NCBI GenBank assembly: GCA_964057225.1
Contig: OZ059894.1
Span: 1,612,001-1,676,000 of the forward strand
Direction: 5' to 3'
DNA length: 64,000 nt
Origin: Auanema rhodensis
Lineage: Eukaryota > Nematoda > Chromadorea > Rhabditida > Rhabditidae
Positions within the stretch are counted from its first letter, which is position 1; each line of letters begins with the position of its first letter. Position numbers and translations under genes: made by a program. The notes under the pieces were generated by a model. The model was not told the DNA's origin. It searched no databases and saw only the letters and a list, made by a program, of their open reading frames with translations. This document shows positions 1 through 10,182 of this stretch, one piece after another.

Positions 1-1053
1 GCTTAATACAAAAATTAGTTATGATTGTTTGAAAAATGATGCATTAGTGTATGTTGAGTTTCCATGTACACTCAACATTGCTTCCAAAAACATTTTGACA
101 AAAATTTTTTCGAAAAATTTCAAAATAATTTAGCAGAAAGTAGATGTTTTTAGATTCCTTTTTTCAAGGCAAAGACGATGGACAATGTTATTCAACGAAA
201 AAATTAATTCTTCAGGGTGAAAATCGAGGATATAAGTGTGAACTTATATCAGTTGATATCTCGGTGCATTTTTAAGCTAGCGCAAATCTGATAACACAGA
301 TCGACGCAGCTTGAAAATCCGCATCGAATGCACTATACTACATTGAGGAACGCTTAATACAAAAATTAGTTATGATCGTTTGAAAAATGATGCATTAGTG
401 TATGTTGAGTTTCCATGTACACTCAACATTGCTTCCAAAAACATTTTGACAAAAATTTTTTCGAAAAATTTCAGAATAATTTAGCAAAAAGTAGATGTTT
501 TTAGATTCCTTTTTTCAAGGCAAAGACGATGGACAATGTTATTCAACGAAAAAATTAATTCTTCAGGGTGAAAATCGAGGATATAAGTGTGAACTTATAT
601 CAGTTGATATCTCGGTGCATTTTTAAGCTAGCGCAAATCTGATAACACAGATCGACGCAGCTTACAAATCCGCATCGAATGCACTATACTTCATTGAGGA
701 ACGCTTAATACAAAAATTAGTTATGATCGTTTGAAAAATGATGCATTAGTGTATGTTGAGTTTCCATGTACACTCAACATAGCTTCCAAAAACATTTTGA
801 CAAAAATTTTTTCGAAAAATTTCAAAATAATTTAGCAGAAAGTAGATGTTTTTAGATTCCTTTTTTCAAGGCAAAGACGATGGACAATGTTATTCAACGA
901 AAAAATTAATTCTTCAGGGTGAAAATCGAGGATATAAGTGTGAACTTATATCAGTTGATATCTCGGTGCATTTTTAAGCTAGCGCAAATCTGATAACACA
1001 GATCGACGCAGCTTGAAAATCCGCATCGAATGCACTATACTACATTGAGGAAC
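1..1053 (+). repeat. Three leading monomers of superunit 1
   Basis: The copies start at 1, 352 and 703. The first has a private T at p26 (atgattg instead of atgatcg), and the first and third have G136. The second has a private cttacaaa in place of cttgaaaa at p310-p317 and T340 (acttcatt), a change otherwise seen only at the ends of the copies starting at 17,204 and 18,608. These copies look slightly more divergent than the interior, which could mean they lie near an older boundary. Confidence 0.8.
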
Positions 1054-1102
1054 GCTTAATACAAAAATTAGTTATGATCGTTTGAAAAATGATGCATTAG
1101 TG

Positions 1103-1132
1103 TATGTTGAGTTTCCATGTACACTCAACATA
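1103..1132. other. Dyad in reference monomer, p50-p79 (present in every copy)
   Basis: The arms tatgttgagt and actcaacata flank a 10-base spacer. With A at p79 the arms pair over 10 bp; with the alternative T79 they pair over 9 bp. This is the sharpest dyad in the first third of the monomer. The changes ctctacatt (16,925 and 18,329 region) and tttctatg (about 37,624) fall in the arm and loop respectively. Confidence 0.85.
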
Positions 1133-1158
1133 GCTTCCAAAAACATTTTGACAAAAAT

Positions 1159-1170
1159 TTTTTCGAAAAA
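1159..1170. other. 12-bp AT palindrome centred on tcga, p106-p117
   Basis: Five T, cg, five A form a perfect palindrome flanked by further A and T runs. The C111T variant (tttttttgaaaa; for example copies starting at 8077, 9481, 16,853, 18,257 and 60,376) removes the cg centre. The neighbouring A-tracts are the type of sequence that gives intrinsically bent DNA; I have not calculated curvature. Confidence 0.8.
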
Positions 1171-1236
1171 TTTCAGAATAATTTAGCAAAAAGTAGATGT
1201 TTTTAGATTCCTTTTTTCAAGGCAAAGACGATGGAC

Positions 1237-1253
1237 AATGTTATTCAACGAAA
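1237..1253 (-). other. CENP-B-box-like half-site, p184-p200
   Basis: On the minus strand the 17 bases read tttcgttgaataacatt. Against the mammalian CENP-B box yttcgttggaarcggga, the first eight positions match and 10 of 17 match overall; the 3' cggg core is absent. The A198G variant breaks the ttcg core in the copies starting at 7375, 8779, 10,885, 16,502, 17,906, 35,808, 36,861, 42,477 and 43,179. Binding by a CENP-B-like protein is not shown by this partial match. Confidence 0.35.
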
Positions 1254-1281
1254 AAATTAATTCTTCAGGGTGAAAATCGAG

Positions 1282-1303
1282 GATATAAGTGTGAACTTAT
1301 ATC
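1282..1303. other. Perfect hairpin, 9-bp arms and 4-base loop, p229-p250
   Basis: gatataagt and acttatatc are exact inverted copies separated by gtga. Just outside, cgag (p225-p228) and ctcg (p260-p263) can close a larger imperfect dyad. The arms are intact in nearly all copies; exceptions are tatatgtg in the copies starting at 35,808 and 36,861, gaacttttatc in the copy at 5968, and gagaatata in the copy at 58,974. A227G (cggggatat) alters the flanking cgag instead. Confidence 0.85.
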
Positions 1304-1313
1304 AGTTGATATC

Positions 1314-1380
1314 TCGGTGCATTTTTAAGCTAGCGCAAATCTGATAACACAGATCGACGCAGCTTGAAAATCCGCATCGA
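1314..1380. other. Long imperfect foldback, p261-p327
   Basis: p261-p290 aligns with the reverse complement of p297-p327 with 24 matching positions, five mismatches and three gap positions, around a 6-base loop (ataaca). The best-paired segments are p268-p278 with p308-p318, p280-p282 with p305-p307, and p286-p290 with p297-p301. As RNA, two of the mismatches would be G-U pairs. At p313, G (majority) gives a G-U pair with p273 and the common G313A variant gives a normal pair. Confidence 0.8.
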
Positions 1381-4300
1381 ATGCACTATACTACATTGAG
1401 GAACGCTTAATACAAAAATTAGTTATGATCGTTTGAAAAATGATGCATTAGTGTATGTTGAGTTTCCATGTACACTCAACATAGCTTCCAAAAACATTTT
1501 GACAAAAATTTTTTCGAAAAATTTCAGAATAATTTAGCAAAAAGTAGATGTTTTTAGATTTCTTTTTTTAAGGCAAAGACGATGGACAATGTTATTCAAC
1601 GAAAAAATTAATTCTTCAGGGTGAAAATCGAGGATATAAGTGTGAACTTATATCAGTTGATATCTCGGTGCATTTTTAAGCTAGCGCAAATCTGATAACA
1701 CAGATCGACGCAGCTTGAAAATCCGCATCGAATGCACTATACTACATTGAGGAACGCTTAATACAAAAATTAGTTATGATCGTTTGAAAAATGATGCATT
1801 AGTGTATGTTGAGTTTCCATGTACACTCAACATTGCTTCCAAAAACATTTTGACAAAAATTTTTTCGAAAAATTTCAGAATAATTTAGCAAAAAGTAGAT
1901 GTTTTTAGATTCCTTTTTTCAAGGCAAAGACGATGGACAATGTTATTCAACGAAAAAATTAATTCTTCAGGGTGAAAATCGAGGATATAAGTGTGAACTT
2001 ATATCAGTTGATATCTCGGTGCATTTTTAAGCTAGCGCAAATCTGATAACACAGATCGACGCAGCTTAAAAATCCGCATCGAATGCACTATACTACATTG
2101 AGGAACGCTTAATACAAAAATTAGTTATGATCGTTTGAAAAATGATGCATTAGTGTATGTTGAGTTTCCATGTACACTCAACATAGCTTCCAAAAACATT
2201 TTGACAAAAATTTTTTCGAAAAATTTCAGAATAATTTAGCAAAAAGTAGATGTTTTTAGATTTCTTTTTTTAAGGCAAAGACGATGGACAATGTTATTCA
2301 ACGAAAAAATTAATTCTTCAGGGTGAAAATCGAGGATATAAGTGTGAACTTATATCAGTTGATATCTCGGTGCATTTTTAAGCTAGCGCAAATCTGATAA
2401 CACAGATCGACGCAGCTTGAAAATCCGCATCGAATGCACTATACTACTTTGAGAAACGCTTAATACAAAAATTAGTTATGATCGTTTGAAAAATGATGCA
2501 TTAGTGTATGTTGAGTTTCCATGTACACTCAACATTGCTTCCAAAAACATTTTGACAAAAATTTTTTCGAAAAATTTCAGAATATTTTAGCAAAAAGTAG
2601 ATGTTTTTAGATTCCTTTTTTCAAGGCAAAGACGATGGACAATGTTATTCAACGAAAAAATTAATTCTTCAGGGTGAAAATCGAGGATATAAGTGTGAAC
2701 TTATATCAGTTGATATCTCGGTGCATTTTTAAGCTAGCGCAAATCTGATAACACAGATCGACGCAGCTTGAAAATCCGCATCGAATGCACTATACTACAT
2801 TGAGGAACGCTTAATACAAAAATTAGTTATGATCGTTTGAAAAATGATGCATTAGTGTATGTTGAGTTTCCATGTACACTCAACATAGCTTCCAAAAACA
2901 TTTTGACAAAAATTTTTTCGAAAAATTTCAGAATAATTTAGCAAAAAGTAGATGTTTTTAGATTTCTTTTTTTAAGGCAAAGACGATGGACAATGTTATT
3001 CAACGAAAAAATTAATTCTTCAGGGTGAAAATCGAGGATATAAGTGTGAACTTATATCAGTTGATATCTCGGTGCATTTTTAAGCTAGCGCAAATCTGAT
3101 AACACAGATCGACGCAGCTTGAAAATCCGCATCGAATGCACTATACTACATTGAGGAACGCTTAATACAAAAATTAGTTATGATCGTTTGAAAAATGATG
3201 CATTAGTGTATGTTGAGTTTCCATGTACACTCAACATAGCTTCCAAAAACATTTTGACAAAAATTTTTTCGAAAAATTTCAGAATAATTTAGCAAAAAGT
3301 AGATGTTTTTAGATTCCTTTTTTCAAGGCAAAGACGATGGACAATGTTATTCAACGAAAAAATTAATTCTTCAGGGTGAAAATCGAGGATATAAGTGTGA
3401 ACTTATATCAGTTGATATCTCGGTGCATTTTTAAGCTAGCGCAAATCTGATAACACAGATCGACGCAGCTTGAAAATCCGCATCGAATGCACTATACTAC
3501 ATTGAGGAACGCTTAATACAAAAATTAGTTATGATCGTTTGAAAAATGATGCATTAGTGTATGTTGAGTTTCCATGTACACTCAACATAGCTTCCAAAAA
3601 CATTTTGACAAAAATTTTTTCGAAAAATTTCAGAATAATTTAGCAAAAAGTAGATGTTTTTAGATTTCTTTTTTTAAGGCAAAGACGATGGACAATGTTA
3701 TTCAACGAAAAAATTAATTCTTCAGGGTGAAAATCGAGGATATAAGTGTGAACTTATATCAGTTGATATCTCGGTGCATTTTTAAGCTAGCGCAAATCTG
3801 ATAACACAGATCGACGCAGCTTGAAAATCCGCATCGAATGCACTATACTACATTGAGGAACGCTTAATACAAAAATTAGTTATGATCGTTTGAAAAATGA
3901 TGCATTAGTGTATGTTGAGTTTCCATGTACACTCAACATTGCTTCCAAAAACATTTTGACAAAAATTTTTTCGAAAAATTTCAGAATAATTTAGCAAAAA
4001 GTAGATGTTTTTAGATTCCTTTTTTCAAGGCAAAGACGATGGACAATGTTATTCAACGAAAAAATTAATTCTTCAGGGTGAAAATCGAGGATATAAGTGT
4101 GAACTTATATCAGTTGATATCTCGGTGCATTTTTAAGCTAGCGCAAATCTGATAACACAGATCGACGCAGCTTAAAAATCCGCATCGAATGCACTATACT
4201 ACATTGAGGAACGCTTAATACAAAAATTAGTTATGATCGTTTGAAAAATGATGCATTAGTGTATGTTGAGTTTCCATGTACACTCAACATAGCTTCCAAA

Positions 4301-4563
4301 AACATTTTGACAAAAATTTTTTCGAAAAATTTCAGAATAATTTAGCAAAAAGTAGATGTTTTTAGATTTCTTTTTTTAAGGCAAAGACGATGGACAATGT
4401 TATTCAACGAAAAAATTAATTCTTCAGGGTGAAAATCGAGGATATAAGTGTGAACTTATATCAGTTGATATCTCGGTGCATTTTTAAGCTAGCGCAAATC
4501 TGATAACACAGATCGACGCAGCTTGAAAATCCGCATCGAATGCACTATACTACTTTGAGAAAC

Positions 4564-5967
4564 GCTTAATACAAAAATTAGTTATGATCGTTTGAAAAAT
4601 GATGCATTAGTGTATGTTGAGTTTCCATGTACACTCAACATTGCTTCCAAAAACATTTTGACAAAAATTTTTTCGAAAAATTTCAGAATATTTTAGCAAA
4701 AAGTAGATGTTTTTAGATTCCTTTTTTCAAGGCAAAGACGATGGACAATGTTATTCAACGAAAAAATTAATTCTTCAGGGTGAAAATCGAGGATATAAGT
4801 GTGAACTTATATCAGTTGATATCTCGGTGCATTTTTAAGCTAGCGCAAATCTGATAACACAGATCGACGCAGCTTGAAAATCCGCATCGAATGCACTATA
4901 CTACATTGAGGAACGCTTAATACAAAAATTAGTTATGATCGTTTGAAAAATGATGCATTAGTGTATGTTGAGTTTCCATGTACACTCAACATAGCTTCCA
5001 AAAACATTTTGACAAAAATTTTTTCGAAAAATTTCAGAATAATTTAGCAAAAAGTAGATGTTTTTAGATTTCTTTTTTTGAGGCAAAGACGATGGACAAT
5101 GTTATTCAACGAAAAAATTAATTCTTCAGGGTGAAAATCGAGGATATAAGTGTGAACTTATATCAGTTGATATCTCGGTGCATTTTTAAGCTAGCGCAAA
5201 TCTGATAACACAGATCGACGCAGCTTGAAAATCCGCATCGAATGCACTATACTACTTTGAGAAACGCTTAATACAAAAATTAGTTATGATCGTTTGAAAA
5301 ATGATGCATTAGTGTATGTTGAGTTTCCATGTACACTCAACATTGCTTCCAAAAACATTTTGACAAAAATTTTTTCGAAAAATTTCAGAATATTTTAGCA
5401 AAAAGTAGATGTTTTTAGATTCCTTTTTTCAAGGCAAAGACGATGGACAATGTTATTCAACGAAAAAATTAATTCTTCAGGGTGAAAATCGAGGATATAA
5501 GTGTGAACTTATATCAGTTGATATCTCGGTGCATTTTTAAGCTAGCGCAAATCTGATAACACAGATCGACGCAGCTTGAAAATCCGCATCGAATGCACTA
5601 TACTACATTGAGGAACGCTTAATACAAAAATTAGTTATGATCGTTTGAAAAATGATGCATTAGTGTATGTTGAGTTTCCATGTACACTCAACATAGCTTC
5701 CAAAAACATTTTGACAAAAATTTTTTCGAAAAATTTCAGAATAATTTAGCAAAAAGTAGATGTTTTTAGATTTCTTTTTTTGAGGCAAAGACGATGGACA
5801 ATGTTATTCAACGAAAAAATTAATTCTTCAGGGTGAAAATCGAGGATATAAGTGTGAACTTATATCAGTTGATATCTCGGTGCATTTTTAAGCTAGCGCA
5901 AATCTGATAACACAGATCGACGCAGCTTAAAAATCCGCATCGAATGCACTATACTACATTGAGGAAC
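4564..5967 (+). repeat. Two-monomer (702-bp) repeat, two copies
   Basis: The pair of an A128T monomer (gaatatttt) followed by a C157T/C165T/A166G monomer occurs at 4564-5265 and again at 5266-5967. The second member ends cttgaaaa/ctttgagaa in the first pair and cttaaaaa/cattgagg in the second. The pair overlaps the end of the six-monomer repeat and joins it to the landmark block. Confidence 0.8.
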
Positions 5968-7725
5968 GCTTAATACAAAAATTAGTTATGATCGTTTGAA
6001 AAATGATGCATTAGTGTATGTTGAGTTTCCATGTACACTCAACATTGCTTCCAAAAACATTTTGACAAAAATTTTTTCGAAAAATTTCAGAATAATTTAG
6101 CAAAAAGTAGATGTTTTTAGATTCCTTTTTTCAAGGCAAAGACGATGGACACATTGTTATTCAACGAAAAAATTAATTCTTCAGGGTGAAAATCGAGGAT
6201 ATAAGTGTGAACTTTTATCAGTTGATATCTCGGTGCATTTTTAAGCTAGCGCAAATCTGATAACACAGATCGACGCAGCTTGAAAATCCGCATCGAATGC
6301 ACTATACTACTTTGAGAAACGCTTAATACAAAAATTAGTTATGATCGTTTGAAAAATGATGCATTAGTGTATGTTGAGTTTCCATGTACACTCAACATTG
6401 CTTCCAAAAACATTTTGACAAAAATTTTTTCGAAAAATTTCAAATTAATTTAGCAGAAAGTATATGTTTTTAGATTCCTTTTTTCAAGGCAAAGACGATG
6501 GACAATGTTATTCAATGAAAAAATTAATTCTTCAGGGTGAAAATCGAGGATATAAGTGTGAACTTATATCAGTTGATATCTCGGTGCATTTTTAAGCTAG
6601 CGCAAATCTGATAACACAGATCGACGCAGCTTAAAAATCCGCATCGAATGCACTATACTACATTGAGGAACGCTTAATACAAAAAATTAGTTATGATCGT
6701 TTGAAAAATGATGCATTAGTGTATGTTGAGTTTCCATGTACACTCAACATTGCTTCCAAAAACATTTTGACAAAAATTTTTTCGAAAAATTTCAGAATAA
6801 TTTAGCAAAAAGTAGATGTTTTTAGATTCCTTTTTTCAAGGCAAAGACGATGGACAATGTTATTCAACGAAAAAATTAATTCTTCAGGGTGAAAATCGAG
6901 GATATAAGTGTGAACTTATATCAGTTGATATCTCGGTGCATTTTTAAGCTAGCGCAAATCTGATAACACAGATCGACGCAGCTTGAAAATCCGCATCGAA
7001 TGCACTATACTACTTTGAGAAACGCTTAATACAAAAATTAGTTATGATCGTTTGAAAAATGATGCATTAGTGTATGTTGAGTTTCCATGTACACTCAACA
7101 TTGCTTCCAAAAACATTTTGACAAAAATTTTTTCGAAAAATTTCAAATCAATTTAGCAGAAAGTATATGTTTTTAGATTCCTTTTTTCAAGGCAAAGACG
7201 ATGGACAATGTTATTCAACGAAAAAATTAATTCTTCAGGGTGAAAATCGAGGATATAAGTGTGAACTTATATCAGTTGATATCTCGGTGCATTTTTAAGC
7301 TAGCGCAAATCTGATAACACAGATCGACGCAGCTTAAAAATCCGCATCGAATGCACTATACTACATTGAGGAACGCTTAATACAAAAATTAGTTATGATC
7401 GTTTGAAAAATGATGCATTAGTGTATGTTGAGTTTCCATGTACACTCAACATTGCTTCCAAAAACATTTTGACAAAAATTTTTTCGAAAAATTTCAAAAT
7501 AATTTAGCAAAAAGTAGATGTTTTTAGATTTCTTTTTTCAAGGCAAAGACGATGGACAATGTTATTCAACGGAAAAATTAATTCTTCAGGGTGAAAATCG
7601 GGGATATAAGTGTGAACTTATATCAGTTGATATCTCGGTGCATTTTTAAGCTAGCGCAAATCTGATAACACAGATCGACGCAGCTTGAAAATCCGCATCG
7701 AATGCACTATACTACATTGAGGAAC
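5617..7725 (+). repeat. Landmark six-monomer block, copy a
   Basis: Monomer order: C157T/A166G with G313A (5617); C165 ending ctttgagaa (5968); A125T/G143T with G313A (6321); a copy with one extra A after p10 (6672, 352 bp); A125T/T126C/G143T with G313A (7024); and C157T/C165 with A198G and A227G (7375). The same succession returns at 14,746 and 34,052, each time with the same extra A. In this copy the second monomer is 353 bp, with an extra two bases in ggacacattg and gaacttttatc in place of gaacttatatc. The third has caatgaaaa instead of caacgaaaa. Confidence 0.9.
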
Positions 7726-10182
7726 GCTTAATACAAAAATTAGTTATGATCGTTTGAAAAATGATGCATTAGTGTATGTTGAGTTTCCATGTACACTCAA
7801 CATAGCTTCCAAAAACATTTTGACAAAAATTTTTTCGAAAAATTTCAGAATAATTTAGCAAAAAGTAGATGTTTTTAGATTTCTTTTTTTAAGGCAAAGA
7901 CGATGGACAATGTTATTCAACGAAAAAATTAATTCTTCAGGGTGAAAATCGAGGATATAAGTGTGAACTTATATCAGTTGATATCTCGGTGCATTTTTAA
8001 GCTAGCGCAAATCTGATAACACAGATCGACGCAGCTTGAAAATCCGCATCGAATGCACTATACTACATTGAGGAACGCTTAATACAAAAATTAGTTATGA
8101 TCGTTTGAAAAATGATGCATTAGTGTATGTTGAGTTTCCATGTACACTCAACATTGCTTCCAAAAACATTTTGACAAAAATTTTTTTGAAAAATTTCAGA
8201 ATAATTTAGCAAAAAGTAGATGTTTTTAGATTCCTTTTTTCAAGGCAAAGACGATGGACAATGTTATTCAACGAAAAAATTAATTCTTCAGGGTGAAAAT
8301 CGAGGATATAAGTGTGAACTTATATCAGTTGATATCTCGGTGCATTTTTAAGCTAGCGCAAATCTGATAACACAGATCGACGCAGCTTAAAAATCCGCAT
8401 CGAATGCACTATACTACATTGAGGAACGCTTAATACAAAAATTAGTTATGATCGTTTGAAAAATGATGCATTAGTGTATGTTGAGTTTCCATGTACACTC
8501 AACATAGCTTCCAAAAACATTTTGACAAAAATTTTTTCGAAAAATTTCAGAATAATTTAGCAAAAAGTAGATGTTTTTAGATTTCTTTTTTTAAGGCAAA
8601 GACGATGGACAATGTTATTCAACGAAAAAATTAATTCTTCAGGGTGAAAATCGAGGATATAAGTGTGAACTTATATCAGTTGATATCTCGGTGCATTTTT
8701 AAGCTAGCGCAAATCTGATAACACAGATCGACGCAGCTTAAAAATCCGCATCGAATGCACTATACTACATTGAGGAACGCTTAATACAAAAATTAGTTAT
8801 GATCGTTTGAAAAATGATGCATTAGTGTATGTTGAGTTTCCATGTACACTCAACATTGCTTCCAAAAACATTTTGACAAAAATTTTTTCGAAAAATTTCA
8901 AAATAATTTAGCAAAAAGTAGATGTTTTTAGATTTCTTTTTTCAAGGCAAAGACGATGGACAATGTTATTCAACGGAAAAATTAATTCTTCAGGGTGAAA
9001 ATCGGGGATATAAGTGTGAACTTATATCAGTTGATATCTCGGTGCATTTTTAAGCTAGCGCAAATCTGATAACACAGATCGACGCAGCTTGAAAATCCGC
9101 ATCGAATGCACTATACTACATTGAGGAACGCTTAATACAAAAATTAGTTATGATCGTTTGAAAAATGATGCATTAGTGTATGTTGAGTTTCCATGTACAC
9201 TCAACATAGCTTCCAAAAACATTTTGACAAAAATTTTTTCGAAAAATTTCAGAATAATTTAGCAAAAAGTAGATGTTTTTAGATTTCTTTTTTTAAGGCA
9301 AAGACGATGGACAATGTTATTCAACGAAAAAATTAATTCTTCAGGGTGAAAATCGAGGATATAAGTGTGAACTTATATCAGTTGATATCTCGGTGCATTT
9401 TTAAGCTAGCGCAAATCTGATAACACAGATCGACGCAGCTTGAAAATCCGCATCGAATGCACTATACTACATTGAGGAACGCTTAATACAAAAATTAGTT
9501 ATGATCGTTTGAAAAATGATGCATTAGTGTATGTTGAGTTTCCATGTACACTCAACATTGCTTCCAAAAACATTTTGACAAAAATTTTTTTGAAAAATTT
9601 CAGAATAATTTAGCAAAAAGTAGATGTTTTTAGATTCCTTTTTTCAAGGCAAAGACGATGGATAATGTTATTCAACGAAAAAATTAATTCTTCAGGGTGA
9701 AAATCGAGGATATAAGTGTGAACTTATATCAGTTGATATCTCGGTGCATTTTTAAGCTAGCGCAAATCTGATAACACAGATCGACGCAGCTTAAAAATCC
9801 GCATCGAATGCACTATACTACATTGAGGAACGCTTAATACAAAAATTAGTTATGATCGTTTGAAAAATGATGCATTAGTGTATGTTGAGTTTCCATGTAC
9901 ACTCAACATAGCTTCCAAAAACATTTTGACAAAAATTTTTTCGAAAAATTTCAGAATAATTTAGCAAAAAGTAGATGTTTTTAGATTTCTTTTTTTAAGG
10001 CAAAGACGATGGACAATGTTATTCAACGAAAAAATTAATTCTTCAGGGTGAAAATCGAGGATATAAGTGTGAACTTATATCAGTTGATATCTCGGTGCAT
10101 TTTTAAGCTAGCGCAAATCTGATAACACAGATCGACGCAGCTTGAAAATCCGCATCGAATGCACTATACTACTTTGAGAAAC
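7375..10182 (+). repeat. Four-monomer (1404-bp) higher-order repeat, two copies
   Basis: Copies are 7375-8778 and 8779-10,182. Each runs A198G/A227G, then C157T/C165T, then a monomer with tttttttgaaaa (C111T) and G313A, then C157T/C165T. Differences are few: G313A in the fourth monomer of the first copy only, and ggataatg in the third monomer of the second copy (C182 region). This is a recent tandem duplication of the distal end of landmark copy a plus three following monomers. Confidence 0.88.

Larger units (their letters stand above)
1054..1404 (+). repeat. Reference monomer used for position numbering
   Basis: This copy is a convenient reference for p1-p351 (p1 = 1054). It has A at p79, G at p123, A at p136, C at p157 and p165, G at p180, G at p313, and A/G at p342/p348. 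Landmarks in order are an AT-rich first third with A-tracts, a dyad at p50-p79, an AT palindrome at p106-p117, a variable hotspot at p122-p136, a pyrimidine tract at p155-p165, a CENP-B-box-like half-site at p184-p200, a hairpin at p229-p250 and a foldback at p261-p327. The last third is the most GC-rich. All variant positions quoted in other entries use this numbering. Confidence 0.95.
1054..5265 (+). repeat. Six-monomer (2106-bp) higher-order repeat, two copies
   Basis: Copies 1054-3159 and 3160-5265 have the same class order: A79/C165; A79/C157T/C165T; T79/G313A; A79/C157T/C165T with A342T and G348A; T79/A128T; A79/C157T/C165T. The first five monomers match at every diagnostic site I checked. 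The sixth differs: the second copy adds A166G (tttttttgagg) and ends ctttgagaa rather than cattgagg. This is a tandem duplication of a six-monomer block. Confidence 0.85.

Noticed and set aside
178-207. ATG at p178 (atggacaatg) as a start codon
   Set aside because: The frame stops after nine codons, and the ATG is abolished in G180A and T179C monomers.
286-320. Hammerhead ribozyme core (ctgataa followed later by gaaa), as known in some animal satellites
   Set aside because: The core ctgatga is not present (ctgataa here), and there is no stem II between it and gaaa; the bases instead pair in the foldback.
261-327. The foldback as a tRNA or other RNA gene
   Set aside because: There is no cloverleaf, no A/B box promoter pair that I can recognise and no T-run terminator in a suitable place; the only support is imperfect self-complementarity.
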